A DNA stretch of 64,000 nt. Source: a virus. Positions 1 to 8,612 of the stretch are shown piece after piece. Each line of letters begins with the position of its first letter. The stretch's first letter is position 1. The DNA lies in the IMG/VR virus record IMGVR_UViG_3300023174_000064, positions 62,001-126,000 of that record; one strand, 5' to 3'. The position numbers and the translations under genes were made by a program. A model generated the notes under the pieces. That model was not told the DNA's origin and ran no database searches. It saw nothing but the letters and a program-made list of their open reading frames with translations.

Positions 1-372
1 AACGCCTAAAGAATCTGGATGTTGTAATTCTATTTTATTTAACCAAGTACCACCGTAAAGAAATAAAGTAGAATTATCACAACTATTAAGTATTTCTTCA
101 TCTGTACACATAATAAGATCATATTCGGATGCATGATCTATGATATCATTGATTCGTTCTTTATTTGGCGAACAAACAGGTTCGCTGGTTACAATTAAAA
201 CTTTATATGCATTTAAATTTTTAAAAGGAACTTTATATCCTTGAGTGTTTGGAAAACGATATAAAGGAAATTTATTATTACCAAAACGAGCAGTATGTAT
301 TTCTACTGGTCGATCAAAATCCATTAGATCCGAGCCTAACAGATAATCTGCATTAAAAATTGTTGGTTTCAT
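1..372 (-). CDS. N-terminal part of an unrecognised ORF, possibly glycosyltransferase-related (cut by the window edge)
   Basis: An open frame of 124 codons runs from an ATG at 372 to the window edge without a stop. It starts MKPTIFNADYLLGSDLMDF and later has Rossmann-like strands (YKVLIVTSEP, YDLIMCTDEEIL). Its start overlaps the 3' end of the next upstream gene (stop at 353) by 20 nt, so the two are translationally coupled. The neighbours are a GT10-like and a GT-A-like protein, so a sugar-transfer role is plausible from context only. The catalytic part would lie outside the window, and no family was recognised. Confidence 0.75.
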   Translation of the reverse strand, partial: MKPTIFNADYLLGSDLMDFDRPVEIHTARFGNNKFPLYRFPNTQGYKVPFKNLNAYKVLIVTSEPVCSPNKERINDIIDHASEYDLIMCTDEEILNSCDNSTLFLYGGTWLNKIELQHPDSLGV

Positions 373-1231
373 TATTAATCATCTCAAAAAGATCATCGTC
401 TGCTAATTTTAATTTATTAAGAGCTTTGTAATTGTGCTCTATCGCTTTGCTTTTATTTATGTAGGTTTCTTCGTTTAAAGAATCAAATATTTTTTTTTCT
501 TTATCTAATTCTAACCAAATAATTCCTTCTGGATCAAAAATATCAGGAAGTTTTTTAGTTCCACAATATACAGGAATTGTTCCTGTAGCAAAACAGTCTG
601 TTAATTTTTCTGTGTAATAAGAATCGTATATACCATTCTCAACAACTACACTAAACATATAATCCTTTAAACCATCAATTTTAGTGTTCCAAGGATTTCT
701 AGGATCATTTACTGTTCTGCTGGTTCCATGAGCTCCTCCAAATACATCAAAACCACAATCTAATGCTATTCGAGCAATTTGATGCCGATATACGTGGCCT
801 TCTGTTAGTTTTTTGGGAGAGCAAAACATAGAGCATTGTTTTTTCTTGGGATAAACACTCCATTTATCTTTTGGAATCCACGGATAATTGCTACCATTTT
901 GGCAATAAACAAAATTTGGATGTAACTGTAGAAGAGCACTGTCACAAGTAAAAATTTTATTATAATAACTATTAAACAATACTTTATAATTGTTTATTAA
1001 AAAATCATAAACATTTGGAACTATAAATCTAGATTCGCATATCCAACCAAATCTTTTTTCTTTGGGTTTAGAAAAATCTGGATTTATTAACAGACCTAAA
1101 TCTAAATGAACATCACAAATACCTTCAGTGTTTGACCAATCGAACTTATTTGGTTTTATGTTTGAACAAGAAGAATATTGTGGTTCGAATGGTAAAGCAA
1201 TACCTTTTACTTTGTACCGGGACTCTGCCAT
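353..1231 (-). CDS. glycosyltransferase family 10 (fucosyltransferase-like)
   Basis: 292 aa. The C-terminal half carries the GT10 signature: FSVVVENG followed by YYTEKLTDCFATGTIPVYCG and then LPDIFDPEGII, around residues 190-240. This is the nucleotide-sugar binding part of alpha-1,3-fucosyltransferase-type enzymes. The N-terminal half is Cys-rich and not recognised. Transfer of a deoxyhexose to a glycan, either DNA- or capsid-linked or host LPS, is inferred from the family. The acceptor cannot be read from sequence. It overlaps both neighbours (25 nt with the upstream GT, 20 nt with the downstream ORF), giving a three-gene glycosylation module. Confidence 0.85.
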   Translation of the reverse strand: MAESRYKVKGIALPFEPQYSSCSNIKPNKFDWSNTEGICDVHLDLGLLINPDFSKPKEKRFGWICESRFIVPNVYDFLINNYKVLFNSYYNKIFTCDSALLQLHPNFVYCQNGSNYPWIPKDKWSVYPKKKQCSMFCSPKKLTEGHVYRHQIARIALDCGFDVFGGAHGTSRTVNDPRNPWNTKIDGLKDYMFSVVVENGIYDSYYTEKLTDCFATGTIPVYCGTKKLPDIFDPEGIIWLELDKEKKIFDSLNEETYINKSKAIEHNYKALNKLKLADDDLFEMINNETNNF

Positions 1232-1845
1232 GCTATTAAATCCTCACTCATTCCTAATTTTTTAAGTGCTTCTTTTTTAGAATCTACGTCAGCCAATCCC
1301 ATTACTATTACACTAGCATCGTTTTCTTGACCGGGCCAAACACAATATTCTGGTCCTATAAATTTTATTTTAAATCCATCTTTTTGATAAAAAGAATGCA
1401 AAATGCCAATAAGAGCTTCATGATCAAACCATTGACCATTATTTGCCATTTGCCTTGCCATAAATGTCCAATGTTGAAGAAATTCTAATACTTTAGAATT
1501 AAAATCCAAATAAATTGGAGATGCTTTTGCTGCTTGTAATTTATTTGTTGAGCAAGACACAGCTACATCAGTATTACCTACAAACTGGTCAAATACATCT
1601 AATGATTTGCGAACATCAGAATCAATATCTAACCAAACAACTGGTTTTTGTTTTTCTATTAATAATTGGTATATGAACTGAGGCTTACTTAGACAATTTT
1701 TTTGATATGTTCCTAATGATTGTTTTTTTCTAATATCATGAGGAATATTCAATTCTCTTAGTTGTTTTGTAAGACGATGAGAATGGTCACTATAATACGT
1801 TTTATTGTCTATATCACTAAAAAAAGAAATCACTTCGGTTTGCAT
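1207..1845 (-). CDS. GT-A type nucleotide-diphospho-sugar glycosyltransferase
   Basis: 212 aa. It opens with a beta strand (EVISFFSDID) and has a DxD-type metal/nucleotide-sugar motif in VVWLDIDSD (about residues 69-77), followed by residues typical of GT-A folds (WFDHEALIGILH, an acidic/His element near residue 140). The length fits small phage and bacterial GTs such as the nucleotid_trans group. The start codon is the first ATG; the gene sits 2 nt from regA and overlaps the downstream GT10 gene. Substrate and acceptor are unknown. Confidence 0.7.
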   Translation of the reverse strand: MQTEVISFFSDIDNKTYYSDHSHRLTKQLRELNIPHDIRKKQSLGTYQKNCLSKPQFIYQLLIEKQKPVVWLDIDSDVRKSLDVFDQFVGNTDVAVSCSTNKLQAAKASPIYLDFNSKVLEFLQHWTFMARQMANNGQWFDHEALIGILHSFYQKDGFKIKFIGPEYCVWPGQENDASVIVMGLADVDSKKEALKKLGMSEDLIAWQSPGTK

Positions 1846-1847
1846 AA

Positions 1848-2252
1848 TTAAGAGTTTCCTATATGGTATTTAGGCACCAGTTGCCATTCTTTCTTTTCTT
1901 TATGGGGAATAATTTTTAGTTGAGCCAAAGAAATAATTGGTTCTTTGTACTCGTCTGGATCCACAGCTTCTACTAGTCCCCATTCTACCAGAAGCTTTAC
2001 AATCATGTTACGTCGGCCAAGATCGGTATCGTCTATATCTGTTTCTAGTCCGTCTAGATCAAGCATCTCTTTGAAATGCATGATGGCGTATCTGCCGCGT
2101 TTGTGAAGAATATGACAGCTTTGATATAGTTTTTTTTCTTTTTTGGATGACACTCCCATTCGGGTAAGAGTCTCCTTCACCTTGAGAAAATCGTCTTTAG
2201 ATTTTAATTTGATTTCAACTCCAAGGCCATCAAAAATATCTTCGTTTTCCAT
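1848..2252 (-). CDS. regA: RegA translational repressor of early genes
   Basis: 134 aa, close to T4 RegA (122 aa). It retains the diagnostic stretch with SSKKEKKLYQSCHILHK and then YAIMHFKEMLDLDG and DLGRRNMIVKLLVEWGL. RegA binds start regions of many early mRNAs, including the clamp-loader genes, and blocks ribosome binding. As in T4, it lies just downstream of gene 62 in the replication operon. The C-terminal extension (about 12 aa) is not obviously conserved. Confidence 0.96.
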   Translation of the reverse strand: MENEDIFDGLGVEIKLKSKDDFLKVKETLTRMGVSSKKEKKLYQSCHILHKRGRYAIMHFKEMLDLDGLETDIDDTDLGRRNMIVKLLVEWGLVEAVDPDEYKEPIISLAQLKIIPHKEKKEWQLVPKYHIGNS

Positions 2253-2290
2253 TATATTCCGCTTTCATTAAAAAATTCAGTAATACGGAA

Positions 2291-2686
2291 TTATTTAGGA
2301 TTTTTAGTATTTGTGCCGCCTTGATCTAAAATGGAAAAAATTTCATCCCAATCTTCTTGTTTGATCAGGTCTACTACTTGCTTTGCTTTGGTGTGAGAAT
2401 ACCCGTATAAGGTCTTTAAAGCGTCTATACGGTCATTAGACTCGTCCTTGATCCACTTGCTGAACCTCTTACGGGGTCGAACCGATATACGCAGAAAGTC
2501 AAACTGCATCTTCTTGTCTAGGCCAGACAAACGATTCATCTCATTGGATAAAAAGATGGTGTCTGAGAAGTAAGAAAGACCCCGGTTGGTAAGAAATGGA
2601 ATATATTCTCGTTCGCAACCGGGATCTTCATCCATCAAAGAAACCTTGGTTTGATTTATGGAATTTAAAAAGTCAAACGGTTTCAT
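2291..2686 (-). CDS. 62: clamp loader small subunit gp62
   Basis: 131 aa from the ATG at 2686 (MKPFDFLNSINQTK). An upstream ATG at 2707 would add seven residues. I prefer 2686 because it forms a TAATG overlap with the stop of the preceding methyltransferase gene. Recognisable gp62 features are the N-terminal xFLNSIN, a central helical block ending in RKRFSKWIK (T4 has RGKRYGKWAK), and the position after gene 44 and before regA. It forms the gp44/62 clamp loader with four copies of gp44. It is shorter than T4 gp62 (187 aa), as in other aquatic T4-like phages. Confidence 0.85.
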   Translation of the reverse strand: MKPFDFLNSINQTKVSLMDEDPGCEREYIPFLTNRGLSYFSDTIFLSNEMNRLSGLDKKMQFDFLRISVRPRKRFSKWIKDESNDRIDALKTLYGYSHTKAKQVVDLIKQEDWDEIFSILDQGGTNTKNPK

Positions 2687-3246
2687 TAGCTCTTTCTTGC
2701 TGCCCAAGACAATTCACCAAATCCAACAATTTCATTAGGCTTGTTTTGAAAAAATTCATTTACTGCCTGAACAACACCCGGCCAACCAGCCGAATAATCA
2801 TGGCCACAAAAGTATCCTCCAGATTTAACTTTTGGATACCAAAGTTCTAGATCTTTTTTAACCGCCTCATATTCATGTGCAGCATCAATAAAAATACCAT
2901 CTATGCTGTTATCTTCAAATGTCTTAGAGGCTTCTTCTGATGTCATTTGAAGTGGTTTAAATTTACCAGCAACAGGTGCCATGTTTGTGATAAACTCTTG
3001 AAATAACGTGTCATCAATTATTGACTTTTCGTCTTTATGCTCTTCACTTCCTTTCCAAGTATCTACAGCATAAATATTTAAATTTTTATTGTACTTGATT
3101 GCTTCTACTATAAAGTAAGCCAGACTTTTTCCCTTCCAAACTCCTACCTCAACAAACGTTCCGTTTTCAGGAAGAATTTGAGCTAATTCCGAATATAAAA
3201 CAGGGAAAGTAAACCAACCTTCTAATTTTTCGTAAAAATGTTCCAT
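2686..3246 (-). CDS. class I SAM methyltransferase (Methyltransf_24 type)
   Basis: 186 aa with the class I methyltransferase order: motif I in FVEVGVWKGKSLAYF (residues 31-45), the acidic strand-2 region NIYAVDTW, motif IV-like GIFIDAAHEYEAVKKDL, and the post-IV strand KSGGYFCGHDY. Methyltransf_24 proteins methylate small molecules or sugars; the substrate is unknown. The gene is wedged between genes 44 and 62, which are adjacent in T4. It is 5 nt downstream of gp44 and shares a TAATG with gp62. Confidence 0.85.
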   Translation of the reverse strand: MEHFYEKLEGWFTFPVLYSELAQILPENGTFVEVGVWKGKSLAYFIVEAIKYNKNLNIYAVDTWKGSEEHKDEKSIIDDTLFQEFITNMAPVAGKFKPLQMTSEEASKTFEDNSIDGIFIDAAHEYEAVKKDLELWYPKVKSGGYFCGHDYSAGWPGVVQAVNEFFQNKPNEIVGFGELSWAARKS

Positions 3247-3251
3247 TATAT

Positions 3252-4211
3252 TTAATCCTTAAAACTACAATTCATCATAAGTTCCACCATAAACGCACAC
3301 AGATTAATCTCTTGATCTGCCACAAACGCTGTCTTGTACTGATATTCACCAATAATAACCACCGCTTGAGGGATGCTGGCAGGTTCTAGGAATTCGTATA
3401 AACCATCGTAGACCTTTCTAAAGATGTCTTGAGGGCTGTTGTCTAGGTTGTTGGCTATCCACTTACGGATCTCTGTAAAGTTCTTGGTCTTCAAGAACCC
3501 CATGAGTTCCTTGACATTCAGTTCTCCAGCAGTACTAAGAATACCAATATCAATAGTACCAGCAGCAGAGTAACGCTGTAGTTCATTTAGAGTTCGTCTA
3601 AAATCTGGAAAATACTTGACTACAACCTTGGATAGCACCATGTTGTCGTATTCAATACCTTCTTCTTCCAAAATACCTTGACAGCGTTCCAGGAACTGTT
3701 TAGCTAGTTCTGGACGTTCCTTGGTTGGGAAATTAAAGTCAATAACCGTACAACGAGAATGAATTGGTTCAATAATCCGATTCTTGTAGTTACAGGTCAG
3801 AATAAAGCGACAAGTCTTGGCAAACTCCTCAATGGCTCCACGAAGGGCTGGCTGGATACTTTGAGCGTTCGAGTAATCAAACTCGTCTAGGATCACGATC
3901 TTTTGCTTGGCGTCTTCAGACAAAGAAACCGTGCTGGCAAACTGCCTGATCTTGGTTCGCAGAGTATCAATGTTACCGTCTTCTGAACAGTTGATCAGGA
4001 TATAGTCTGCACCCAATTGAGTACAGAGAGCACGAGCAACCGTAGTCTTACCCATACCTGGCTTGCCTGCCAACAGTAGATTAGGACATTCCCCCGATTC
4101 AATAATACTATTAAAAGTATCCTTTAAACTCTTGGGTAGAACACAATCATCGATGATTGCTGGACGATACTTTTCTACCAGCAGACCAACCGCATTGTTT
4201 GATGTTAGCAT
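3252..4211 (-). CDS. 44: clamp loader large subunit gp44 (AAA+ ATPase)
   Basis: 319 aa from the ATG at 4211 (MLTSNNAVGLLVEKYRP). The frame extends 12 codons further upstream, but into the gp45 gene, so 4211 is the likely start. The AAA+ elements are in order: VEKYRP box, Walker A GKPGMGKT (49-56), Walker B VILDEFD, sensor 1 LTCNYKNRI, and the SRC arginine-finger motif (HSRC). It loads the gp45 clamp with gp62. It directly follows gene 45 (1-nt gap), as in T4. Confidence 0.97.
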   Translation of the reverse strand: MLTSNNAVGLLVEKYRPAIIDDCVLPKSLKDTFNSIIESGECPNLLLAGKPGMGKTTVARALCTQLGADYILINCSEDGNIDTLRTKIRQFASTVSLSEDAKQKIVILDEFDYSNAQSIQPALRGAIEEFAKTCRFILTCNYKNRIIEPIHSRCTVIDFNFPTKERPELAKQFLERCQGILEEEGIEYDNMVLSKVVVKYFPDFRRTLNELQRYSAAGTIDIGILSTAGELNVKELMGFLKTKNFTEIRKWIANNLDNSPQDIFRKVYDGLYEFLEPASIPQAVVIIGEYQYKTAFVADQEINLCAFMVELMMNCSFKD

Positions 4212-4212
4212 T

Positions 4213-4899
4213 TTATTCCTTGTAAGTGCTGGTTGCATCCATAGCAACCCAGTAAGTTAGAGGACGACTGGCATGAGTAAACTGGCCAATAACATTCTTG
4301 GACAGGGCTACATGATAATCGCCGTCAAACATCTTCATATTCTCTAACTTGAAGTTGAATGAGAAGTCTGCTTGATCCTTATTGTCTCCAACACGGATAG
4401 AGAACACGTTGCAAGTTGGATCCTTAAGATCCTTAACCACCGCAAGCACGGCATCATCATCAGATACGAAGCACAGATCTGGATTTTGTAGAACTGCACC
4501 TGCACGAGACAGTTCGCGGAAATCGTCACTGGTCAGATCAAACTCAACCACCGCATCAATTTTCTTGATACTCTTGGTTGGATAAGACAGCAGCTTGGGG
4601 TCTGAATAGAAGTACTTAACCTTGGAACCACTTGCTCCGGTAATGGTCATGTACTTGTCGTCAAAGATAAACTCTGGATCTTGGAACAGGGAAATCACAC
4701 CCAGTAGCTTGTTAAGATCCCAGATACCAAACTCAGTATCAAAAGACTCCTCAACCTCGACTTCCGCCATGATATTCTTGGTGGGAGACATAGTTGTGAT
4801 CTTTGATCCAGCCTTTACGTACAGATTAGAGTTAATACCACTGAAATTCTTAAGAATGTTCAGGGTGTCCTTAGAAATTGTTGTTGTCGCTTTTGTCAT
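4213..4899 (-). CDS. 45: sliding clamp gp45
   Basis: 228 aa, the same length as T4 gp45. The N-terminal SKDTLNILKNFSGINSNL and the following clamp fold, with FGIWDLNKLLGVISLF and a C-terminal DGDYHVALSKNVIGQF, are typical. The trimeric ring tethers the DNA polymerase and also activates late transcription through gp33/gp55, both encoded in this window. A ribosome binding site AAGGAA lies about 10 nt upstream of the ATG. Confidence 0.97.
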   Translation of the reverse strand: MTKATTTISKDTLNILKNFSGINSNLYVKAGSKITTMSPTKNIMAEVEVEESFDTEFGIWDLNKLLGVISLFQDPEFIFDDKYMTITGASGSKVKYFYSDPKLLSYPTKSIKKIDAVVEFDLTSDDFRELSRAGAVLQNPDLCFVSDDDAVLAVVKDLKDPTCNVFSIRVGDNKDQADFSFNFKLENMKMFDGDYHVALSKNVIGQFTHASRPLTYWVAMDATSTYKE

Positions 4900-4914
4900 A
4901 ATATAAAGTTCCTT

Positions 4915-5094
4915 TTATCGTTCAAATCGTTCAAAATTTTCAAAGTCACCATCATCGGATGAGTGACCGTGCTTTAAATCGTTCAGCCATTGTTGTTGGT
5001 CTGGCTTGCGTGGACGCTTCTTTCGCTTTTGCTTTCGTTCCTTTTGTTCACGCTTCCAACGCTCGTATTCAGATTCAGGTTCAGGAGTATACAT
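4915..5094 (-). CDS. small basic protein of unknown function
   Basis: 59 aa from the ATG at 5094, which overlaps the RNase H stop as ATGA. A TTG one codon earlier is possible. The N-terminal half is very basic and helical (YERWKREQKERKQKRKKRPRK) and the C-terminus is acidic and aromatic (DDGDFENFERFER). It sits where T4 has rpbA (45.1), but is much shorter and shows no recognisable similarity. Coupling to rnh and gp45 suggests a DNA-metabolism context only. Confidence 0.75.
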   Translation of the reverse strand: MYTPEPESEYERWKREQKERKQKRKKRPRKPDQQQWLNDLKHGHSSDDGDFENFERFER

Positions 5095-5930
5095 CAAAAT
5101 TCCTCTAGATGTGGCATAAGAGTCTTAAGTTTATGGTTCATAAAATATTGGAGCAGTTTTTCTCTGCCCTTTCCTTGTTGTGATCCATACGTTTCTAGGA
5201 TCTTGTCTTGAAGATCTTGTGGAATGTTATTCATGTCAATAAGAGTACTGTTCCTGATGTATTTAGGATCTTCAAAAAATGAAGAGTTCTCAGAATCTTT
5301 CTTTAGTTGATCAATTCGCTTCTGTGTCATTCGGACCTGTCGCTTACCGTCCGTAACAAAAGTATCATCGTCACTAAGCATATTAGGCACACCATCACTT
5401 GAATCACCTCCAATAACATGTTCAAAAAGAACCCCACGAGGATCTTCACACTTTAAAAATTCCTTGGTGGTTGGACTGTACTGTTGTACATTTGGAAAAA
5501 TTTGCAGTTGCTGAAAGTCCTTATCATTAGAAATAATAAGAATATTTTCAGACTGGCAGTACGTCTTGGTCAGTACGTAAATAATATCGTCTGCTTCTGC
5601 TCCCTGTAGACGAATACTGGGATACGGAAACACTTCTGCTACTTCGTTACGAATCTTGTCCAGCACGGCAAAAGCAGCCTTCCATTCGTCCTTCTTGGCT
5701 TCCTGTTGCTTACGGCGATTTTGCTTGTAGTACGGAAAGTACTTGCGTCGCCAGTAGTCAGTACCGTCACTGCAAATAACCAATTCTCCGTACTTACGAA
5801 AATCGGTTCGGTACTTGCGGTACGTATTTAACACGGTGTGACGAATATAATCCTCATTAAGAGGTTCGCCATCCTTAGAAGCCTGAAAAATATTGGCCAA
5901 GATAATTTGATTGTTGTCAATAAGTAACAT
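5094..5930 (-). CDS. rnh: RNase H / 5'-3' exonuclease of the FEN family
   Basis: 278 aa. N-terminal MLLIDNNQIILANIF supplies the first catalytic Asp. ELVICSDG..YWRRKYFPYYK is the PIN/FEN second block, GAEADDIIYVL the third, IISNDKDFQQL the fourth, and GGDSSDGVPN the metal-binding helix-hairpin-helix entry. T4 RNase H (305 aa) removes RNA primers from lagging-strand fragments. The gene has its own sigma70-like promoter at 5937-5964 and its stop overlaps the next small ORF. Confidence 0.95.
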   Translation of the reverse strand: MLLIDNNQIILANIFQASKDGEPLNEDYIRHTVLNTYRKYRTDFRKYGELVICSDGTDYWRRKYFPYYKQNRRKQQEAKKDEWKAAFAVLDKIRNEVAEVFPYPSIRLQGAEADDIIYVLTKTYCQSENILIISNDKDFQQLQIFPNVQQYSPTTKEFLKCEDPRGVLFEHVIGGDSSDGVPNMLSDDDTFVTDGKRQVRMTQKRIDQLKKDSENSSFFEDPKYIRNSTLIDMNNIPQDLQDKILETYGSQQGKGREKLLQYFMNHKLKTLMPHLEEF

Positions 5931-5936
5931 GTTATG

Positions 5937-5964
5937 AGTATATCACGCCTTTTTAAAAAGTCAA
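5937..5964 (-). promoter_or_regulatory. sigma70-like promoter of rnh
   Basis: On the minus strand, TTGACT (5964-5959), a 16-nt spacer and TATACT (5942-5937) lie just ahead of the rnh ATG at 5930. It lies between two ORFs in a 41-nt gap. The same TTGACT-N16-TATAnT layout recurs upstream of six other genes in the window. The -10 box is close to the ATG, so the leader would be very short. Confidence 0.65.
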
Positions 5965-5971
5965 AACATTA

Positions 5972-6703
5972 TCAGTCATTTAGAATATCTTTGAAATTTT
6001 CCAAAGCAGTGATGATTGTTTTAATTTTGCGCTTACCAAGGAACGAAAACGCTTCCTTTAAATCCGGATCTCCCTTATACGCCTGCTTGAGTTCCTTGAT
6101 ATACGGATCCAAATTCTTTGCCAGCTTCTTAAAATGCACGTGCTTAATGCCTTGTAGAACCAGCCAGTCAGCATGATCCACGTTCTTAAGTTCATCAGAT
6201 TCAGCAAGTTCAAACAGTTCATCAATTCGACTTTCCAAAACAGACATGTACTCCTTTGTCTTGTTTTGAATACGTTCTTGAACATTGACCTTTTCTTTAT
6301 CGGTATTATCTACTTCTGGTCTGGTCTGGCCCAGCATAATAATATCTTTAACCTTGGATCGTATCATTTCAATAGTACGAGGATCCAACTTGGCCCCAAG
6401 AGTCATAATACGACAACGACTGCCAATCTGAATAAACTCTAAAGCGTTGATATTACATGCCATAGCATACTTGATATCTTTCTTAGAGTATTCGTTCTTC
6501 ATCATCCAGTCAATTGTCCAAGGTTTACACAGTGTATCCTCACATGAATAACTGTACCAGTTAAGGGCCTTCAATACTCGGGAATCGTGTTCTTCCGGAG
6601 TCAGTTTATCTGCGTCCTTCCATATGGGTTCATCACCCATAATTAAAGAATCAACAGAATCACCACGACCAATACGACGAGTTTTCTTCTTTTTCTTTTT
6701 CAT
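5972..6703 (-). CDS. conserved hypothetical protein of T4-like aquatic phages
   Basis: 243 aa. It starts with a lysine run (KKKKKKTRRIGRGDSVDS), then WYSYSCEDTLCKPWTIDWM and a mostly helical remainder ending LGKRKIKTIITALENFKDIL. There are no catalytic motifs. Its place between gp46 and rnh, and its charge pattern, match an uncharacterised protein I recall from cyanophage replication clusters, but I cannot name a function. It overlaps the next upstream 63-aa gene by 4 nt (ATGA), so it is part of the 55-47-46 operon. Confidence 0.85.
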   Translation of the reverse strand: MKKKKKKTRRIGRGDSVDSLIMGDEPIWKDADKLTPEEHDSRVLKALNWYSYSCEDTLCKPWTIDWMMKNEYSKKDIKYAMACNINALEFIQIGSRCRIMTLGAKLDPRTIEMIRSKVKDIIMLGQTRPEVDNTDKEKVNVQERIQNKTKEYMSVLESRIDELFELAESDELKNVDHADWLVLQGIKHVHFKKLAKNLDPYIKELKQAYKGDPDLKEAFSFLGKRKIKTIITALENFKDILND

Positions 6704-6891
6704 CTGTATCCGTATTTTTTAAGTTCTTTTTTGTACCACTCAAAAAATTCTGTTTTTTCTTTTTTCTTTTTATTTTCTTCTTTTTTTATTCTGGCTTCCC
6801 ATAACTTGGGATTTTTAAGATAAGCATCAGGGACTCTAAATTTATGTGGAGATCCTTGATACGGTATTTTTCGTTTATCTTCTTTTCTCAT
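6700..6891 (-). CDS. small basic hypothetical protein
   Basis: 63 aa, strongly charged (KKEENKKKKEKTEFFEWYKKELKKYG), with an N-terminal RKIPYQGSPHKFRVP. Both ends overlap neighbours by 4 nt (ATGA with gp46 and with the 243-aa gene), so translation is likely coupled. No family recognised. Confidence 0.75.
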   Translation of the reverse strand: MRKEDKRKIPYQGSPHKFRVPDAYLKNPKLWEARIKKEENKKKKEKTEFFEWYKKELKKYGYR

Positions 6892-8612
6892 ACAATACGA
6901 CTAAAGTTCTTTTTCTTATCGAATTGAACCACGTTATTAAATCTATCTAGCAGTTGGTCCGTTTTATGGCTGATCACATAAACGTTTGCTTTGGACCCAA
7001 AACTAGATAGCAGTTTCATCAGCTCATCCACTCCACCACTGTCTAAACTGGAATCAAATACTTCATCCAGAATAAGCAGATTAGTATTGACACTGTTCTT
7101 CAACTTTGCGATCTCTCGCCATGTCAGAAGCAGTGCCAGATCGATCCTCATTTTTTCGCCTTCGCTAAACGACTCGTAACAAAACTCGTCACGATGGCGA
7201 CTCTTAATGACTTCGTTAAACTCCTCATCCAAATGAAAGTTTGCGTAGAAGTCCATACTGTTTAAATACTTGTTCACGTACTTGTTAATTAACGGAATAT
7301 AGTATTTTACAATCTTTGCTTTAATACCACTGTCCTTGAACAGGAATACCAGTTTATCATAAGAACGAAGTGTGTCAAGAGCTTTTTGTTTCTTTTTTAG
7401 TAATTCGCTTTGTTTGGTTAAAAGTTCAGACAGTTTATCTTGATTTTCTTGAATCTTAGATTGAGTATCAGCAGTTTCCACAACAGCCAACATCTCTTCG
7501 TCCAATCTTTGATTTAATTTAACCAAAGACTCTACAGTTTGTTCTTTTGAAGACGATTTAATGATTAGATCGTTTAATTTATTCTGAACACTTATCATCT
7601 TGTTCAGATTATTTTTGGACATATTGATTGCTTCTTTTATTCGATTCAGGCTATTCTTGTGTTCTTCAACCTTTTCTGTCTTCTCAGCAATCACATGTTC
7701 TTTATGCTCTTTGCTGATTGTCTGCTTACAGGTTGGGCAGCTTTGACTCTTTTCAAAGAACTTGATGTCTTCTTGTACACCTTCGAGAGTACTTTCCAAT
7801 TTGAACAACACAATCTGCTGTTTCTTGAGTTCAGCATTTATTTGATCTCCTGGTTCTAATTCGGTTTCCAGGGTCTTCATTGCGCTTTGAAGTTGTTTAA
7901 TTTCTTTTGAAATACTCTTTATAGTTTCTGTATTTTCTTCCAAAGTGCGTTTGCGATCTGCAACACGATCTGAAGTATTCTTTTGATAAGATTCTAAGAT
8001 CTCTTTGGTGGCAGACACCTTTTCATTTACAAGCACTAGTTCAGACTCAATAGCCTGCATTACTCCTTTGGCAGTACCAATCTTGGTCTTTAGTACGCCA
8101 TTCATTTCAGAGAAGATACCAATATCCAAAATGTTCTCAATGACTTGACGACGATCAGCAGGAGTTAACTGCATGAACGGAATAAATGAAGACGAACCAA
8201 GAACCACAACCTGAGAGAACGTTTTATGGTTCATACTTACAATCTGTTCTTCCAAGATGTTTTGGTAATCTTTACTCTTGGCGTCTTCGTTTAAAAGCTC
8301 ACCGTCTTTGAATATCTTAAACATCTTTGGAGCAAGACCACGAACAATCTTATATTCTGTCTTTCCAACAGTGAATTCCAGTTCAACAACACAATTCTTT
8401 TTATTGATACTATTGACCAATTGTGGAATATTCATGTTTCGGAATGGCTTTCCGAACAACGCAAAAGAAATAGAATCAAGAAATGCAAACGATTTGCCGT
8501 TGCCGTTTGAACCACACACCAAAGTGGTTGCGTTCTTGCCTAGTTCTATTTCAGTAAATGTATTACCAAAAGAACCAAAATTCTTAAAACGAACAGTCTT
8601 AAAATTAATCAA
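6888..8612 (-). CDS. 46: recombination endonuclease subunit gp46 (Rad50/SbcC-like)
   Basis: 574 aa, T4 length 560. Walker A GSNGNGKS at 34-41, coiled-coil arms with the zinc-hook CPTC near residue 290, the ABC signature FSEGEKMRIDLALLL, Walker B LLILDEVFDSSLD and the His-switch ISHK near the C-terminus are all visible. With gp47 it resects ends for recombination-dependent replication and host DNA degradation. It overlaps gp47 by 4 nt. Confidence 0.97.
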   Translation of the reverse strand: MINFKTVRFKNFGSFGNTFTEIELGKNATTLVCGSNGNGKSFAFLDSISFALFGKPFRNMNIPQLVNSINKKNCVVELEFTVGKTEYKIVRGLAPKMFKIFKDGELLNEDAKSKDYQNILEEQIVSMNHKTFSQVVVLGSSSFIPFMQLTPADRRQVIENILDIGIFSEMNGVLKTKIGTAKGVMQAIESELVLVNEKVSATKEILESYQKNTSDRVADRKRTLEENTETIKSISKEIKQLQSAMKTLETELEPGDQINAELKKQQIVLFKLESTLEGVQEDIKFFEKSQSCPTCKQTISKEHKEHVIAEKTEKVEEHKNSLNRIKEAINMSKNNLNKMISVQNKLNDLIIKSSSKEQTVESLVKLNQRLDEEMLAVVETADTQSKIQENQDKLSELLTKQSELLKKKQKALDTLRSYDKLVFLFKDSGIKAKIVKYYIPLINKYVNKYLNSMDFYANFHLDEEFNEVIKSRHRDEFCYESFSEGEKMRIDLALLLTWREIAKLKNSVNTNLLILDEVFDSSLDSGGVDELMKLLSSFGSKANVYVISHKTDQLLDRFNNVVQFDKKKNFSRIV

